64,000 nucleotides of DNA. Origin: Erysipelotrichaceae bacterium (lineage in GTDB: Bacteria > Bacillota_I > Bacilli_A > Erysipelotrichales > Erysipelotrichaceae). The notes below the pieces were generated by a model. That model had not been told where the DNA came from. It made no database searches and saw only the letters and a program-made list of their open reading frames with translations. A program made the position numbers and the translations under genes. Below, one piece after another: positions 1 through 7,511 of this stretch (position 1 is its first letter; each line of letters opens with the position of its first letter). Location: positions 23,121-87,120 of the forward strand of contig JAFRQF010000005.1 of NCBI GenBank assembly GCA_017428765.1, given 5' to 3'.

Positions 1-1760
1 CTCAGACGAATGGCATCCGGAGTGATCTCGACGAGCTCGTCGTCATTGATGAATTCCAGAGCTTCCTCCAGAGAGAAGACTCTCGCCGGAACGAGTTTCA
101 TCGCTTCATCGTTGCCGGTCGAACGGATGGCCGTCATCTTCTTGTTGACGGTCGGATTGACTTCGATATCCTGTGTCTTGGAAGAGACACCGATGATCAT
201 GCCTTCGTAGACCTCCGTCTGCGGCGTCACGAACAGCTGCCCTCTTTCCTGCAGGTTCCAGAGCGCATAGGTCATCGCCTTGCCTGAAGCCATGGAGATC
301 AAAGCACCGTTTGTTCTCTGCGGGATCTCACCTACGAACGGTTCGTACTGGATGAACTTTCTGACCATGACACCTTCGCCCTTGGTATCGTTGATGAATT
401 CGCTTCGATAGCCCAGCAAGCCTCTGGTGGAGACATGGTAGATGATCTTGGTATAGGAACCTTCGTCCTGGATATCGATCATCTGGCCTTTTCGCAGATT
501 GAGCTTATTGATGACCGTTCCCGAGTATTCGTTCGGAACGGAACAGATGACTTCTTCGATCGGTTCATTGAGCCTGCCGTCGATCTTCTTGAAGATGACT
601 TCCGGACGGCTGACTGCGATCTCATAGCCCTCTCTGCGCATGTTTTCCAATAAGATCGACAGATGGAGCTCACCTCTTCCGGAGACTTTGAAGGTATCGG
701 TCGTTGCGGTCGTTTCGACACGCAGACCGACGTTGGTCTCAAGTTCTCTTTCCAGACGTTCCTTGATGTTGCGGCTGGTCACGTATTTGCCGGACTTGCC
801 CTGGAACGGGGAGGTGTTGACCATGAAGTTCATGGACAGTGTCGGCTCTTCGATGTCGATCTGCGGAAGCGGTTCAAAGACGCCTTCCGGACCGATCGTA
901 TCACCGATCTCGATGTTTTCGATACCGGAGATCATGACGATATCACCGCACTGCGCTTCGCTGACGGCGGTACGTTTCAGACCCTGGTAATTGTATAAGT
1001 TTGCGATCTTGCGGTTTTCTTTCTTGCCGGCGTTATTGCATACCGAGATCATCGCGTTCTGTTTGATGATACCGGAATAGACTCTGCCGACACCGATCCT
1101 GCCGATGTAGTCATCATAAGCCAGTGCCGATACCTGCATGACGAGCTTTTCGTCCGTCTTATCCGGATACGGCTTGACGTGATTGACGATCGTTTCAAAC
1201 AGCGGATTGATGTCATCATTGGAATCCGACGGATTGTATCTGACGATGCCGCTTCTTGCGATACCGTAAAGGATCGGGAAATCCAGCTGGTCATCATTTG
1301 CGCTGAGATCCAGGAACAGATCATAGACCTCATCGATGACTTCATTGATACGGGCGTCTTTCTTGTCGATCTTGTTGATCAGAAGGATCGGACGAAGTCC
1401 GGCTTCCAGCGATTTCTTCAAGACGAATCTTGTCTGAGGCATCGGGCCTTCGGAAGAATCGACTAAAAGGATGACAGTATCGACGGTCTTGATGATACGC
1501 TCGACCTCACTTGAGAAATCAGCGTGTCCCGGCGTATCGACGATATTGATCTTGTAATCCTGATAAATGATCGAACAGTTCTTGGAATAGATCGTAATGC
1601 CTCTTTCTCTTTCCAGATCATTGGAATCCATGACCTGAGAGACGACCTCCTCATGTTCGGAGAAGACGTGTGATTGCGCCAAAAAAGCATCGACCAACGT
1701 CGATTTACCTGCATCTACATGGGCGATCACCGCCACATTAATAATCTTTTTAAATTCCAT
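1..1760 (-). CDS. typA: TypA/BipA ribosome-associated GTPase (C-terminus cut by window edge)
   Basis: Translational GTPase of the EF-G/LepA superfamily that helps 50S assembly and stress or cold adaptation. The reading frame enters at the window start and begins at the ATG at 1760. The first 586 residues are present, so about 25 C-terminal residues are probably missing. Visible motifs are the P-loop AHVDAGKST near residue 14, the switch I segment ERERGITI, the G3 motif DTPGHADF and the G4 motif NKIDKKDA. They are followed by EF-Tu domain 2-like and EF-G domain III/V-like regions, then the family-specific C-terminal domain. It is separated from tRNA-Leu by about 60 bases and is probably a single-gene transcript. 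High confidence because the G motifs and gene length fit TypA rather than LepA or EF-G. Confidence 0.97.
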   Translation of the reverse strand, partial: MEFKKIINVAVIAHVDAGKSTLVDAFLAQSHVFSEHEEVVSQVMDSNDLERERGITIYSKNCSIIYQDYKINIVDTPGHADFSSEVERIIKTVDTVILLVDSSEGPMPQTRFVLKKSLEAGLRPILLINKIDKKDARINEVIDEVYDLFLDLSANDDQLDFPILYGIARSGIVRYNPSDSNDDINPLFETIVNHVKPYPDKTDEKLVMQVSALAYDDYIGRIGVGRVYSGIIKQNAMISVCNNAGKKENRKIANLYNYQGLKRTAVSEAQCGDIVMISGIENIEIGDTIGPEGVFEPLPQIDIEEPTLSMNFMVNTSPFQGKSGKYVTSRNIKERLERELETNVGLRVETTATTDTFKVSGRGELHLSILLENMRREGYEIAVSRPEVIFKKIDGRLNEPIEEVICSVPNEYSGTVINKLNLRKGQMIDIQDEGSYTKIIYHVSTRGLLGYRSEFINDTKGEGVMVRKFIQYEPFVGEIPQRTNGALISMASGKAMTYALWNLQERGQLFVTPQTEVYEGMIIGVSSKTQDIEVNPTVNKKMTAIRSTGNDEAMKLVPARVFSLEEALEFINDDELVEITPDAIRL

Positions 1761-1785
1761 ACTGTATTATTTTAACATTACTTGT

Positions 1786-1813
1786 TTGAGTTTCAAGATT
1801 TTTGTGTTAGAAT
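1786..1813 (+). promoter_or_regulatory. Probable promoter of tRNA-Leu(CAG)
   Basis: TTGAGT (1786-1791), a 16-base spacer and TAGAAT (1808-1813) lie nine bases before the tRNA 5' end. The match to the housekeeping sigma consensus is moderate. It sits in the typA/tRNA divergent gap. Confidence 0.5.
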
Positions 1814-1821
1814 ATTCATAT

Positions 1822-1906
1822 GCACCGATGGCGGAATTGGCAGACGCGTATGATTCAGGTTCATATGGGGCGACTCGTGCAGGTTCAAGTCCTGTTCGGT
1901 GCACCA
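1822..1906 (+). tRNA. tRNA-Leu, anticodon CAG
   Basis: Class II tRNA of 85 bases with CCA encoded (1904-1906). The acceptor stem GCACCGA pairs with TCGGTGC. The D-arm is GCG/CGC, and the anticodon stem TATGA/TCATA encloses loop TTCAGGT with anticodon CAG at 1856-1858. A long variable arm typical of Leu and a T-arm GCAGG-TTCAAGT-CCTGT follow. It reads CUG codons. A terminator follows directly. Confidence 0.97.
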
Positions 1907-1916
1907 CTTCAAAGAT

Positions 1917-1942
1917 AAAAGTTCCCGAAGGGAGCTTTTTTT
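1917..1942 (+). terminator. Rho-independent terminator after tRNA-Leu(CAG)
   Basis: Stem AAAAGTTCCC (1917-1926), loop GAA and 3' arm GGGAGCTTTT (1930-1939) with one G-T pair, running into a T tract. Confidence 0.85.
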
Positions 1943-1969
1943 CTGCCTTTTGTTAAAAAACATATATAG

Positions 1970-1975
1970 TATAAT
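1970..1975 (+). promoter_or_regulatory. Probable -10 box for the lipoprotein gene at 2014
   Basis: A perfect TATAAT follows the tRNA terminator and lies 38 bases upstream of the start codon. The -35 region is poor: TTGTTA at 1950-1955 leaves only a 14-base spacer. Confidence 0.5.
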
Positions 1976-2013
1976 GGATTCGTGAAAATCAAAGATTTCA
2001 AAGGAGGAAGACG

Positions 2014-2877
2014 ATGAAAAAGTTCCTTACCCTTCTGCTTGTCATAGGAATCCTGTCGGGCTGCGGCGCCAAGACCATTTCCTGGGAAGATGCGCAAGCC
2101 AGATATGAGCAAGCATACGATCAGATGGTCGAAACGGCAGCCGCTTATGACAGCTATTCGATCGAGGAATTCAAAACACTGACTTCAAATGTCATCAACA
2201 AAGCGGCGGAAGTTACTTCCGGCGTGAAGGAAGAAGATGAAGAAGGACTCCTATCCTTATATAAAGATGCGATCCTATTGCAGCAACTCTCAGGTCAGTC
2301 CAACAGTATCGAGGCCAACTCCCTCAACCTCTTATGTGAGGATGTACAGGCGCTGATCAAAGCGGCGTATGAAAAAGAAAAGCTCGAAGACCTCAAAGAC
2401 GCCGTTGCGAAAAAAGCTGCGGAAATCGAGGGATGGAGCGATACCAACTGGGCCCTGGTCGAAAAGAAGAAAAAACTCACCTGGTCTGAGGTCGCATCGC
2501 ATTATGAGGAACTAAAGACCGCTACGATCGATTCCCTGCCATACGCATCCGAACTTACCGAAACCGATCTGGAAGGATACAAGAACACCATATTGAACAA
2601 TTATCCTCTGATCAAAGACGGTGTCCTGGAAGAGAATCAGACGAATGCCGATGCGGTCTATGAAGCCGGCCTCGCCTTGCAGTATTACATGGAAGGCCTG
2701 GATTCGGAAGATGCCGTAAAGGTCTATGATCTTGGCGAACAGGCGATCGAATATGTAAAGAGCTGTTACGGCAAGCCGATCACGCTTTCTGACTACCGCT
2801 TCGAACAGATCGCGGCAGGTGCGGAAAAGTGGACGCTGTCACTGTGGAACGAACTGATCAAGCTCCTGAATCTGTAA
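2014..2877 (+). CDS. Lipoprotein of unknown function
   Basis: 287 residues preceded by a strong AAAGGAGGA site. The N-terminus has two lysines, a hydrophobic stretch and the lipobox LSGC, so signal peptidase II should cleave before Cys17 and anchor the protein to the outer face of the membrane. The mature part is acidic and predicted mostly helical. A central pattern (residues ~75-150 and ~190-270) hints at two related helical bundles. I do not recognise a named domain. It is probably monocistronic, with its own -10 box and terminator. The last six codons and stop are duplicated just downstream (see repeat). Confidence 0.85.
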   Translation: MKKFLTLLLVIGILSGCGAKTISWEDAQARYEQAYDQMVETAAAYDSYSIEEFKTLTSNVINKAAEVTSGVKEEDEEGLLSLYKDAILLQQLSGQSNSIEANSLNLLCEDVQALIKAAYEKEKLEDLKDAVAKKAAEIEGWSDTNWALVEKKKKLTWSEVASHYEELKTATIDSLPYASELTETDLEGYKNTILNNYPLIKDGVLEENQTNADAVYEAGLALQYYMEGLDSEDAVKVYDLGEQAIEYVKSCYGKPITLSDYRFEQIAAGAEKWTLSLWNELIKLLNL

Positions 2878-2898
2878 ATCAAGCTCCTGAATCTGTAA
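2857..2898 (+). repeat. Perfect 21-bp tandem duplication spanning a stop codon
   Basis: ATCAAGCTCCTGAATCTGTAA occurs twice head to tail (2857-2877 and 2878-2898). The first copy encodes the last six residues and stop of the lipoprotein. The second is a non-translated copy with its own in-frame stop. Confidence 0.97.
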
Positions 2899-2903
2899 AT
2901 CAT

Positions 2904-2942
2904 AGCCTTATATCCTATATAATAGAGATATAAGGCTTTTTT
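2904..2942 (+). terminator. Rho-independent terminator after the lipoprotein gene
   Basis: AGCCTTATATC (2904-2914) pairs with GATATAAGGCT (2927-2937) and is followed by a T run. The loop contains TATAAT (2918-2923), which could also serve as the -10 box for the next gene. Confidence 0.85.
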
Positions 2943-2972
2943 AATACATTCATCGAAATGAAAGGAGGTTTT

Positions 2973-4439
2973 GTGACAGCAGAAAAACTGGTTCTTTTGC
3001 ATTCCAATGATATGCACGGCGATTTCCTGGCAGAACCCAAAGAGGGTTTTCACGAAGGCGGTGTGTCTCTTTTATCCGGATTCATCAAAAAAGTCCGGAA
3101 CGAAGAGAAAAACGTCCTCTATGCCATCGCCGGTGATATGTTCAGAGGCTCGATCATCGACTCGGAATACAAAGGTTTCTCTACGATCGAACTCATGAAC
3201 TTCTTATCTCCCGATGTAGTCACCTTGGGCAACCACGAAGTCGACTACGGGCTGGCCCATCTGCTTTTTCTGGAAAGATGCGCAAAATTCCCTGTCGTCA
3301 ACGCCAACATGTACATCAAGTCCAATCACGCAAGGCTCTTTGAACCTTACAAGATCATCGATGTCAACGGACTCAAGGTCATGTTTATCGGCATCATCAC
3401 CGAAGAAGTGCTGGCTTCCACAAGAAGCGAAGAGATCATCGGCTCCTTCATCGACGTCTGGCAGGCCGCCAGACAGGTCGGTGTCATCATCGATAACTAT
3501 AAGACGACAAGAGTCGATCTGACGGTCTTACTGACACACATCGGTTTTGAACAGGACAAGAAACTCGCCGAGCTTCTCGATCCCAACTGGGGCGTCGACC
3601 TCATCATCGGCGGACATACGCACACGCTTCTGGAAGAGCCGTGTATCGTCAACGGTGTCCCGATCGTGCAGGTCGGCATGGGTACCGACCAGATCGGCCG
3701 CTTCGACATCCGGATCGATACCGATGAACATAAGATGCTTTCCTATGACTGGAGCTGCATCCCCATCACCTCGAAAGTCTGTCAGGCCGATCCGATACTG
3801 GAAGAAGTGCTCAAGTCCTACAAGTCAAGGACCGATCAGAAATACATGCGCATCGTCACCAATTTCAAAAGGACCCTCACCCATCCTGACCGCTATCGGG
3901 AAACGGAGCTCGGAAACCTGTTTGCCGATCTCTTGCAGGTGGATTCCTCCTTTGAAGTGATGCTGATGGGATCGGGATCGATACGTCTGAAACAGATGGG
4001 ACCGATCGTACAGTATCAGGAACTCAAAGAATGTCTTCCGTTCAATGCGCCGGTCTGGATGCTGGAAGTTACCGGCAGACAGTTCCGCCATATGATCCGT
4101 TTCATGCTGAGAGATGAGGCATTTGATGAAAATGCCCACAGTGAATTCTACCAGGTCTCCAAAGGCACGAAGATCGTCTATTCCCGCTCGCGCCATGAAC
4201 TTCTGGAATTCTCGCTCAACGGCACAGAGATCAAAGACGATCGGATCATCCGCATCGCTTTGCAGGATTATCACTACAAGAACTTCTCGGAATTCTTCGA
4301 TCTGCCGATCGAAGAGGTCATCGCCAATAAAAAACCGCGCATGGTCATTACCGAAGACTTCTCGATCTTCGAAGAGCTCTTATCCTCCATGAACAACGTC
4401 GACTCCCATGTGGAAGGAAGGATCACGATCCTGGACTAG
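2973..4439 (+). CDS. 5'-nucleotidase/bifunctional metallophosphoesterase family protein
   Basis: Two-domain UshA/YfkN-type phosphoesterase. The N-terminal calcineurin-like metal-binding domain shows HSNDMHGD (residues 10-17), GDMFRGS, GNHEVDYG and GGHTHTLLEE, the usual dinuclear metal ligands. The C-terminal half is the 5'-nucleotidase substrate-binding domain. An upstream in-frame ATG at 2958 precedes the AAAGGAGG site (2961-2968), so the GTG at 2973 is the likely start, giving 488 residues. There is no signal peptide, unlike secreted UshA, so it probably acts in the cytosol on nucleotides or related phosphoesters. A terminator follows directly. Confidence 0.9.
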   Translation: MTAEKLVLLHSNDMHGDFLAEPKEGFHEGGVSLLSGFIKKVRNEEKNVLYAIAGDMFRGSIIDSEYKGFSTIELMNFLSPDVVTLGNHEVDYGLAHLLFLERCAKFPVVNANMYIKSNHARLFEPYKIIDVNGLKVMFIGIITEEVLASTRSEEIIGSFIDVWQAARQVGVIIDNYKTTRVDLTVLLTHIGFEQDKKLAELLDPNWGVDLIIGGHTHTLLEEPCIVNGVPIVQVGMGTDQIGRFDIRIDTDEHKMLSYDWSCIPITSKVCQADPILEEVLKSYKSRTDQKYMRIVTNFKRTLTHPDRYRETELGNLFADLLQVDSSFEVMLMGSGSIRLKQMGPIVQYQELKECLPFNAPVWMLEVTGRQFRHMIRFMLRDEAFDENAHSEFYQVSKGTKIVYSRSRHELLEFSLNGTEIKDDRIIRIALQDYHYKNFSEFFDLPIEEVIANKKPRMVITEDFSIFEELLSSMNNVDSHVEGRITILD

Positions 4440-4457
4440 GTCATAAACAACACAAAA

Positions 4458-4486
4458 CGGTATGCCTCTGTGCATACCGCTTTTTT
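4458..4486 (+). terminator. Rho-independent terminator after the phosphoesterase gene
   Basis: CGGTATGC (4458-4465), loop CTCTGT and GCATACCG (4472-4479), then a run of six T. Confidence 0.9.
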
Positions 4487-4506
4487 CTGATCGATTTGGA
4501 TCGTTA

Positions 4507-4734
4507 TTATTCATCCGTCTGTTCAAACAAGGCATCGACGTCTGTTTTCAATGCCATTGAAAGGACGGCGATCTCATAAGGCCGGATGATCTTCTTATTC
4601 TTCAGCAGGCGATACAGGTCCTCTGTATGAATGCCGCTTCTTCTGCTCAATTCGTCAATACTGATTCCTTTGGCTTCCATCACCTTCAAAATGTTCTCGA
4701 CGACCGGATGATTTCTTTCTCGGATCGTTGCCAT
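4507..4734 (-). CDS. Small XRE-type helix-turn-helix protein
   Basis: 75 residues with one Cro/CI-type HTH (residues ~22-58: GISIDELSRRSGIHTEDLYRLL, recognition helix near TEDLYRLLKN). There is no extra effector domain, so it is a minimal DNA-binding protein. It is transcribed divergently from the S24-domain regulator at 4885, and the two share a 150-bp gap with an operator-like dyad. The layout resembles a two-repressor switch, but no phage structural genes are near. The target is unknown. Confidence 0.8.
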   Translation of the reverse strand: MATIRERNHPVVENILKVMEAKGISIDELSRRSGIHTEDLYRLLKNKKIIRPYEIAVLSMALKTDVDALFEQTDE

Positions 4735-4746
4735 AACCTGAACCCT

Positions 4747-4781
4747 TGAAATTTCATATTTCGGAATTTCATTACTATAAT
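4747..4781. promoter_or_regulatory. Operator-like dyad and -10 box between divergent XRE genes
   Basis: TGAAATT (4747-4753) and AATTTCA (4765-4771) are inverted arms, with GAAATTTC repeated inside. TATAAT follows at 4776-4781 with TTCATA (4753-4758) 17 bases before it. The arms overlap this promoter, as expected for a repressor site. Confidence 0.5.
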
Positions 4782-4884
4782 ATCACGATTTATAAAATAT
4801 TCATGCGGATTCCCGTTGAATCCTCGCATTGCCAGTACCCAATTGCAATTTAACTTTGCTATCATCAAATAAAAGGTAGTGCAA

Positions 4885-5577
4885 ATGAAAATCGGTGAAA
4901 GAATCAGAGAAGCCCGTGAGAAGAAAGGGATCGCGCAGAAAGAACTGGCTGCCATGATCGGAAAAAGTCCGACGGCAATGAACAATTATGAGAAGTATTC
5001 CAAGGGACTGGATCCCGACATCATTGCCAAACTGGTGAAGATCCTGGATGTCTCTCCCAATTATCTTTTTCAGGATTTCTTCGATGAAGAAAAATACAGT
5101 TACAACGAAGAAGAAAACGAACTGGTATTTGATTATCGCGCTCTGGATTATTCCGGCAAATGCGTCGTAAGAAACAATCTCGATGCCGAGATGGCCAGAG
5201 TCAATGATCAGCTCTTACGGGAAAGGAAGATCTCGCGCCCGTATTTCAGAGATCTGACTTCCTACAAGGACAACAATACTCTGGAAGCCAGCGTTCAGAG
5301 ACTGAAAGACACCGCAAACAATCAGAAAGCGGATTGTCTGGTCAGGATGTATGACGATTCGATGGAGCCTTTCTATCCGAAAGGATCCCGGCTGCTCGTA
5401 CAGAATTCCAGCACCATATCGATCCACGAGACAGGCGTGTTCATCGTGGGCGATCAGATGATCATCCGCACCAAAGGAAAAGACTGTCTGAAGGCGCGAA
5501 ACAGCGCTTATCCGGATATCCCGTTAAGTGATTCCGTGATCGCCTTGGGCAGGGTCTTAGGCCGATACAAACCGTGA
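4885..5577 (+). CDS. XRE-family regulator with LexA/CI-like S24 domain
   Basis: 230 residues from the ATG at 4885; a GTG two codons upstream is an alternative. The N-terminal Cro/CI HTH (residues 4-60) contains IAQKELAAMIGKSPTAMNNYEK. The C-terminal S24 peptidase-like domain (~145-228) has the nucleophile motif DDSMEP (Ser159) and a PKGS turn. The family's catalytic Lys appears to be Arg195 (MIIRTK), though Lys197 is close. In LexA or CI, RecA filaments trigger self-cleavage and derepression. This protein may be a stress-response repressor that cleaves poorly. It is divergent from the small XRE gene. Confidence 0.87.
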   Translation: MKIGERIREAREKKGIAQKELAAMIGKSPTAMNNYEKYSKGLDPDIIAKLVKILDVSPNYLFQDFFDEEKYSYNEEENELVFDYRALDYSGKCVVRNNLDAEMARVNDQLLRERKISRPYFRDLTSYKDNNTLEASVQRLKDTANNQKADCLVRMYDDSMEPFYPKGSRLLVQNSSTISIHETGVFIVGDQMIIRTKGKDCLKARNSAYPDIPLSDSVIALGRVLGRYKP

Positions 5578-5578
5578 T

Positions 5579-5608
5579 AAAAGGACGGCAGATGAAGCCG
5601 TCCTTTTT
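5579..5608. terminator. Bidirectional terminator between convergent genes
   Basis: AAAAGGACGGC (5579-5589), loop AGATGAA and GCCGTCCTTTT (5597-5607), with T runs on both strands. Confidence 0.88.
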
Positions 5609-5611
5609 CGA

Positions 5612-6553
5612 TTATTTCTTTTCTTTTTCCTGTTTGCGCTTGTCGTTGATGATCTTGACGTGTTCTTCCGTGATCAGCGTGACGTTGTTTTCTTTTGCCC
5701 AGGCAACGCAGCCGTTGAGTACCGTCTTCAAGAACGGACGAGGAACTTTGACGAAATTCTTCAAAGCTTCATCAGTGAACTTGATATCGGGATCGCAGCG
5801 GTCTGCCGCATAACGGATGGAACCGAGATCGACTTCTTTCGGTGCCGGGATCGGTTCGGCGATCGGCTTGGCGATGAAGCGCGGGAACTGCGTGTACCAG
5901 AAATTGGTGGAATCACGATATCCGTAATCGACCGGAACGTTCGGGAAATCGTTTTTGGTGACACCGTTGACGATGGCATCATAATAACGCGGCTTCATCA
6001 GGATCTTATCGATGTACAGGATGAAGTGTGCACCATACTTGGATGTGATGCCGTTGAAATCATTGTAAGGACCCGGATGGCCGTCATCGATGTCTTCGAC
6101 ATTGAAACGATCGGCATTCTCAAGCTGGCTTGCCCAGGTACATTCGAATACCTGATAGGCATCGGCGATGACCTGCGGTCTTTGTTTGTCACTTGGATCG
6201 GCAAGACCGTCTTCCATCGTGAAAAGCAGAGGCTCTTTCATCTTCTCTTCACTCGGTCCCGGGAAACCGAGACGTACGGCTTCTTTGAAATACTTCCTTT
6301 CGTCGGTGATGAAGTTGATCGCACACTTGTGCGTCCTCATGATATTCTGGCAGGTATTGGAAGTGTTCCTGCATTCCAGGACCATCGCATATCTGTCTTT
6401 TCCGGCAATGTAATAAGGGAAACACAGGGAATAGGATCCGATATTAAGGCTTCCGTCCGGGTTTACCGTAGAGATACATACGGTCGGCATCGGAAAGAAC
6501 GAGGAAGTCTGATAAAAGTTATCTACGATCCTAAGATCTTTAAATGAGCTCAT
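5612..6553 (-). CDS. Flavin reductase-like protein with C-terminal PCP_red-like domain
   Basis: 313 residues. Residues ~10-235 match the FMN-binding flavin reductase/flavoredoxin fold: TVCISTVNPDGSLNIGSYS near the N-terminus, then a CxNTSNTCQNI segment and GITSKYGAHF. Residues ~257-304 (FTDEAL, KVPRPFLKTVLNG, NVTLITEEH) resemble the small domain found at the end of light-independent protochlorophyllide reductase subunits and of other redox proteins. It probably reduces or binds a flavin for electron transfer in the cytosol. The gene is monocistronic with an AAAGGAGA site. The fusion is unusual. The flavin reductase call is firm and the C-terminal domain call is by eye. Confidence 0.85.
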   Translation of the reverse strand: MSSFKDLRIVDNFYQTSSFFPMPTVCISTVNPDGSLNIGSYSLCFPYYIAGKDRYAMVLECRNTSNTCQNIMRTHKCAINFITDERKYFKEAVRLGFPGPSEEKMKEPLLFTMEDGLADPSDKQRPQVIADAYQVFECTWASQLENADRFNVEDIDDGHPGPYNDFNGITSKYGAHFILYIDKILMKPRYYDAIVNGVTKNDFPNVPVDYGYRDSTNFWYTQFPRFIAKPIAEPIPAPKEVDLGSIRYAADRCDPDIKFTDEALKNFVKVPRPFLKTVLNGCVAWAKENNVTLITEEHVKIINDKRKQEKEKK

Positions 6554-6622
6554 TGTAAATCTCCTTTATAAACTAACACATATAATTTTACAAAATTATT
6601 TTTATTTCAGCACAAAATATTC

Positions 6623-6628
6623 TATAAT
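6623..6628 (+). promoter_or_regulatory. -10 box for tRNA-Leu(GAG)
   Basis: A perfect TATAAT lies eight bases upstream of the tRNA 5' end in an AT-rich gap. No convincing -35 box is seen. Confidence 0.55.
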
Positions 6629-6636
6629 AGAGATAC

Positions 6637-6721
6637 GCACCAGTGGCGGAATAGGTAGACGCGCACGTTTGAGGGGCGTGTGGGAAATCCCATGCGAGTT
6701 CAAGTCTCACCTGGTGCACCA
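6637..6721 (+). tRNA. tRNA-Leu, anticodon GAG
   Basis: Class II tRNA with CCA encoded (6719-6721). The acceptor stem GCACCAG pairs with CTGGTGC. The anticodon stem CACGT/GCGTG encloses loop TTGAGGG with GAG at 6671-6673, reading CUC/CUU. The variable arm is GGG-AAAT-CCC. The T stem GCGAG/CTCAC has one C-A mismatch at pair 50-64. A terminator follows. Confidence 0.96.
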
Positions 6722-6731
6722 TTTGAAAAAG

Positions 6732-6762
6732 AAACAGCTCAGTGATGAGCTGTTTTATTTTT
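6732..6762. terminator. Terminator after tRNA-Leu(GAG), shared with the convergent operon end
   Basis: AAACAGCTC (6732-6740), loop AGTGAT and GAGCTGTTT (6747-6755), then TTATTTTT. It overlaps the 3' end of the convergent YunG-like gene and may serve both strands. Confidence 0.85.
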
Positions 6763-7183
6763 CCATGATCTCTTTAAGCTTTTCTTTCAGAAGCAGATAG
6801 CGCTGATGCTTCTCCTCTTTGGCAAAATGTGTCTTTCTTTCCTGCGGGACTGCCGAAGAATAATCGAGTTTTTCTTTGAACTGTTCGCTGGTCAGATCGA
6901 AGGCTTTCTGGCCGATCACATTGAAACAGTGGTAGTTTCCATCCTTCAGTTTGATTCCGTACACTTCCCCGCCGATGAGATCCTGTACCAGGAAGGAAGT
7001 GATCGAGCACTGACCAAGAGTCTTATTGCCTTCATTCCAGTCATCCGCCATGCGCGGCGCACAGGTCTGTCTGCACCAGACCTTTGAAAACACCTCATAG
7101 AGTTTTTCCGGTGTATCCAGGTCTTCGTATTGCCTGTTGACAAAGCGGATATCCTGCCCCGCTCCGTAAAAACGATATTCCAT
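6755..7183 (-). CDS. YunG-like protein
   Basis: 142 residues from an ATG one base after the MazG stop; AAAGGA lies within the end of that gene. The sequence WCRQTCAPRMADDWN, then GQCSITSFLVQDLIGGEV, YHCFNVI and FDLTSEQF follows the pattern of Bacillus YunG-like proteins, which resemble papain-like or peptidase-related folds with conserved Cys and His. The biochemical role is not known. It is the last gene of the long leftward operon. Confidence 0.75.
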   Translation of the reverse strand: MEYRFYGAGQDIRFVNRQYEDLDTPEKLYEVFSKVWCRQTCAPRMADDWNEGNKTLGQCSITSFLVQDLIGGEVYGIKLKDGNYHCFNVIGQKAFDLTSEQFKEKLDYSSAVPQERKTHFAKEEKHQRYLLLKEKLKEIMEK

Positions 7184-7184
7184 C

Positions 7185-7511
7185 CTAGTCCTTTCTGTGC
7201 ATCGACTTTTCTGCCTCAAATCCGTTGGGAAAACGGTCTTTGAGCTTTGCGATGTTTTTCTCAAGCACTTCGCTCAGATCGACATCCAGGCTGTAGGAAG
7301 CTTCCGCCAGATACCATGCGACATCGCCAAGTTCCTTGATCAGGTCTTCCTCGTTCAGTTCATGTCCCTGGAACAGATGTTTCTTCAAAAGATCCAAAGC
7401 CTCTCCGGACTCCGCACTCAATCCCATCAGGGCATTGAGCAGGACATCCTTTTCTTCGATCCCGGGATTCAGAAAGGCCATCGCCTCTTTCTGATACTTA
7501 TCGGCATCCAT
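7185..7511 (-). CDS. MazG-family nucleotide pyrophosphohydrolase
   Basis: 108 residues. The all-alpha NTP-PPase core has the metal-binding ESGEALD pair (ExxE, residues ~34-40) and KELGDVAWYLAE (ExxD, residues ~61-72). It is the short single-domain form that hydrolyses (d)NTPs to NMP and pyrophosphate for housecleaning. The ATG at 7511 overlaps the rsmI stop (TGATG), and a GTG one codon earlier is also possible. Its place beside rsmI and tmk fits nucleotide metabolism. Confidence 0.9.
   Translation of the reverse strand: MDADKYQKEAMAFLNPGIEEKDVLLNALMGLSAESGEALDLLKKHLFQGHELNEEDLIKELGDVAWYLAEASYSLDVDLSEVLEKNIAKLKDRFPNGFEAEKSMHRKD

Noticed and set aside
2958..2972. Upstream ATG for the phosphoesterase
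   Set aside because: The Shine-Dalgarno AAAGGAGG lies after this ATG, so GTG at 2973 is the better start.
4507..5577. Prophage or integrative element
   Set aside because: Only two regulator genes; no integrase, structural genes, or att repeats next to the flanking tRNAs.
5660..6547. Long plus-strand open frame opposite the flavin reductase gene
   Set aside because: It mirrors the real gene; the protein is compositionally odd (Ile/Arg/Asp-rich), has no ribosome site and no family motif.
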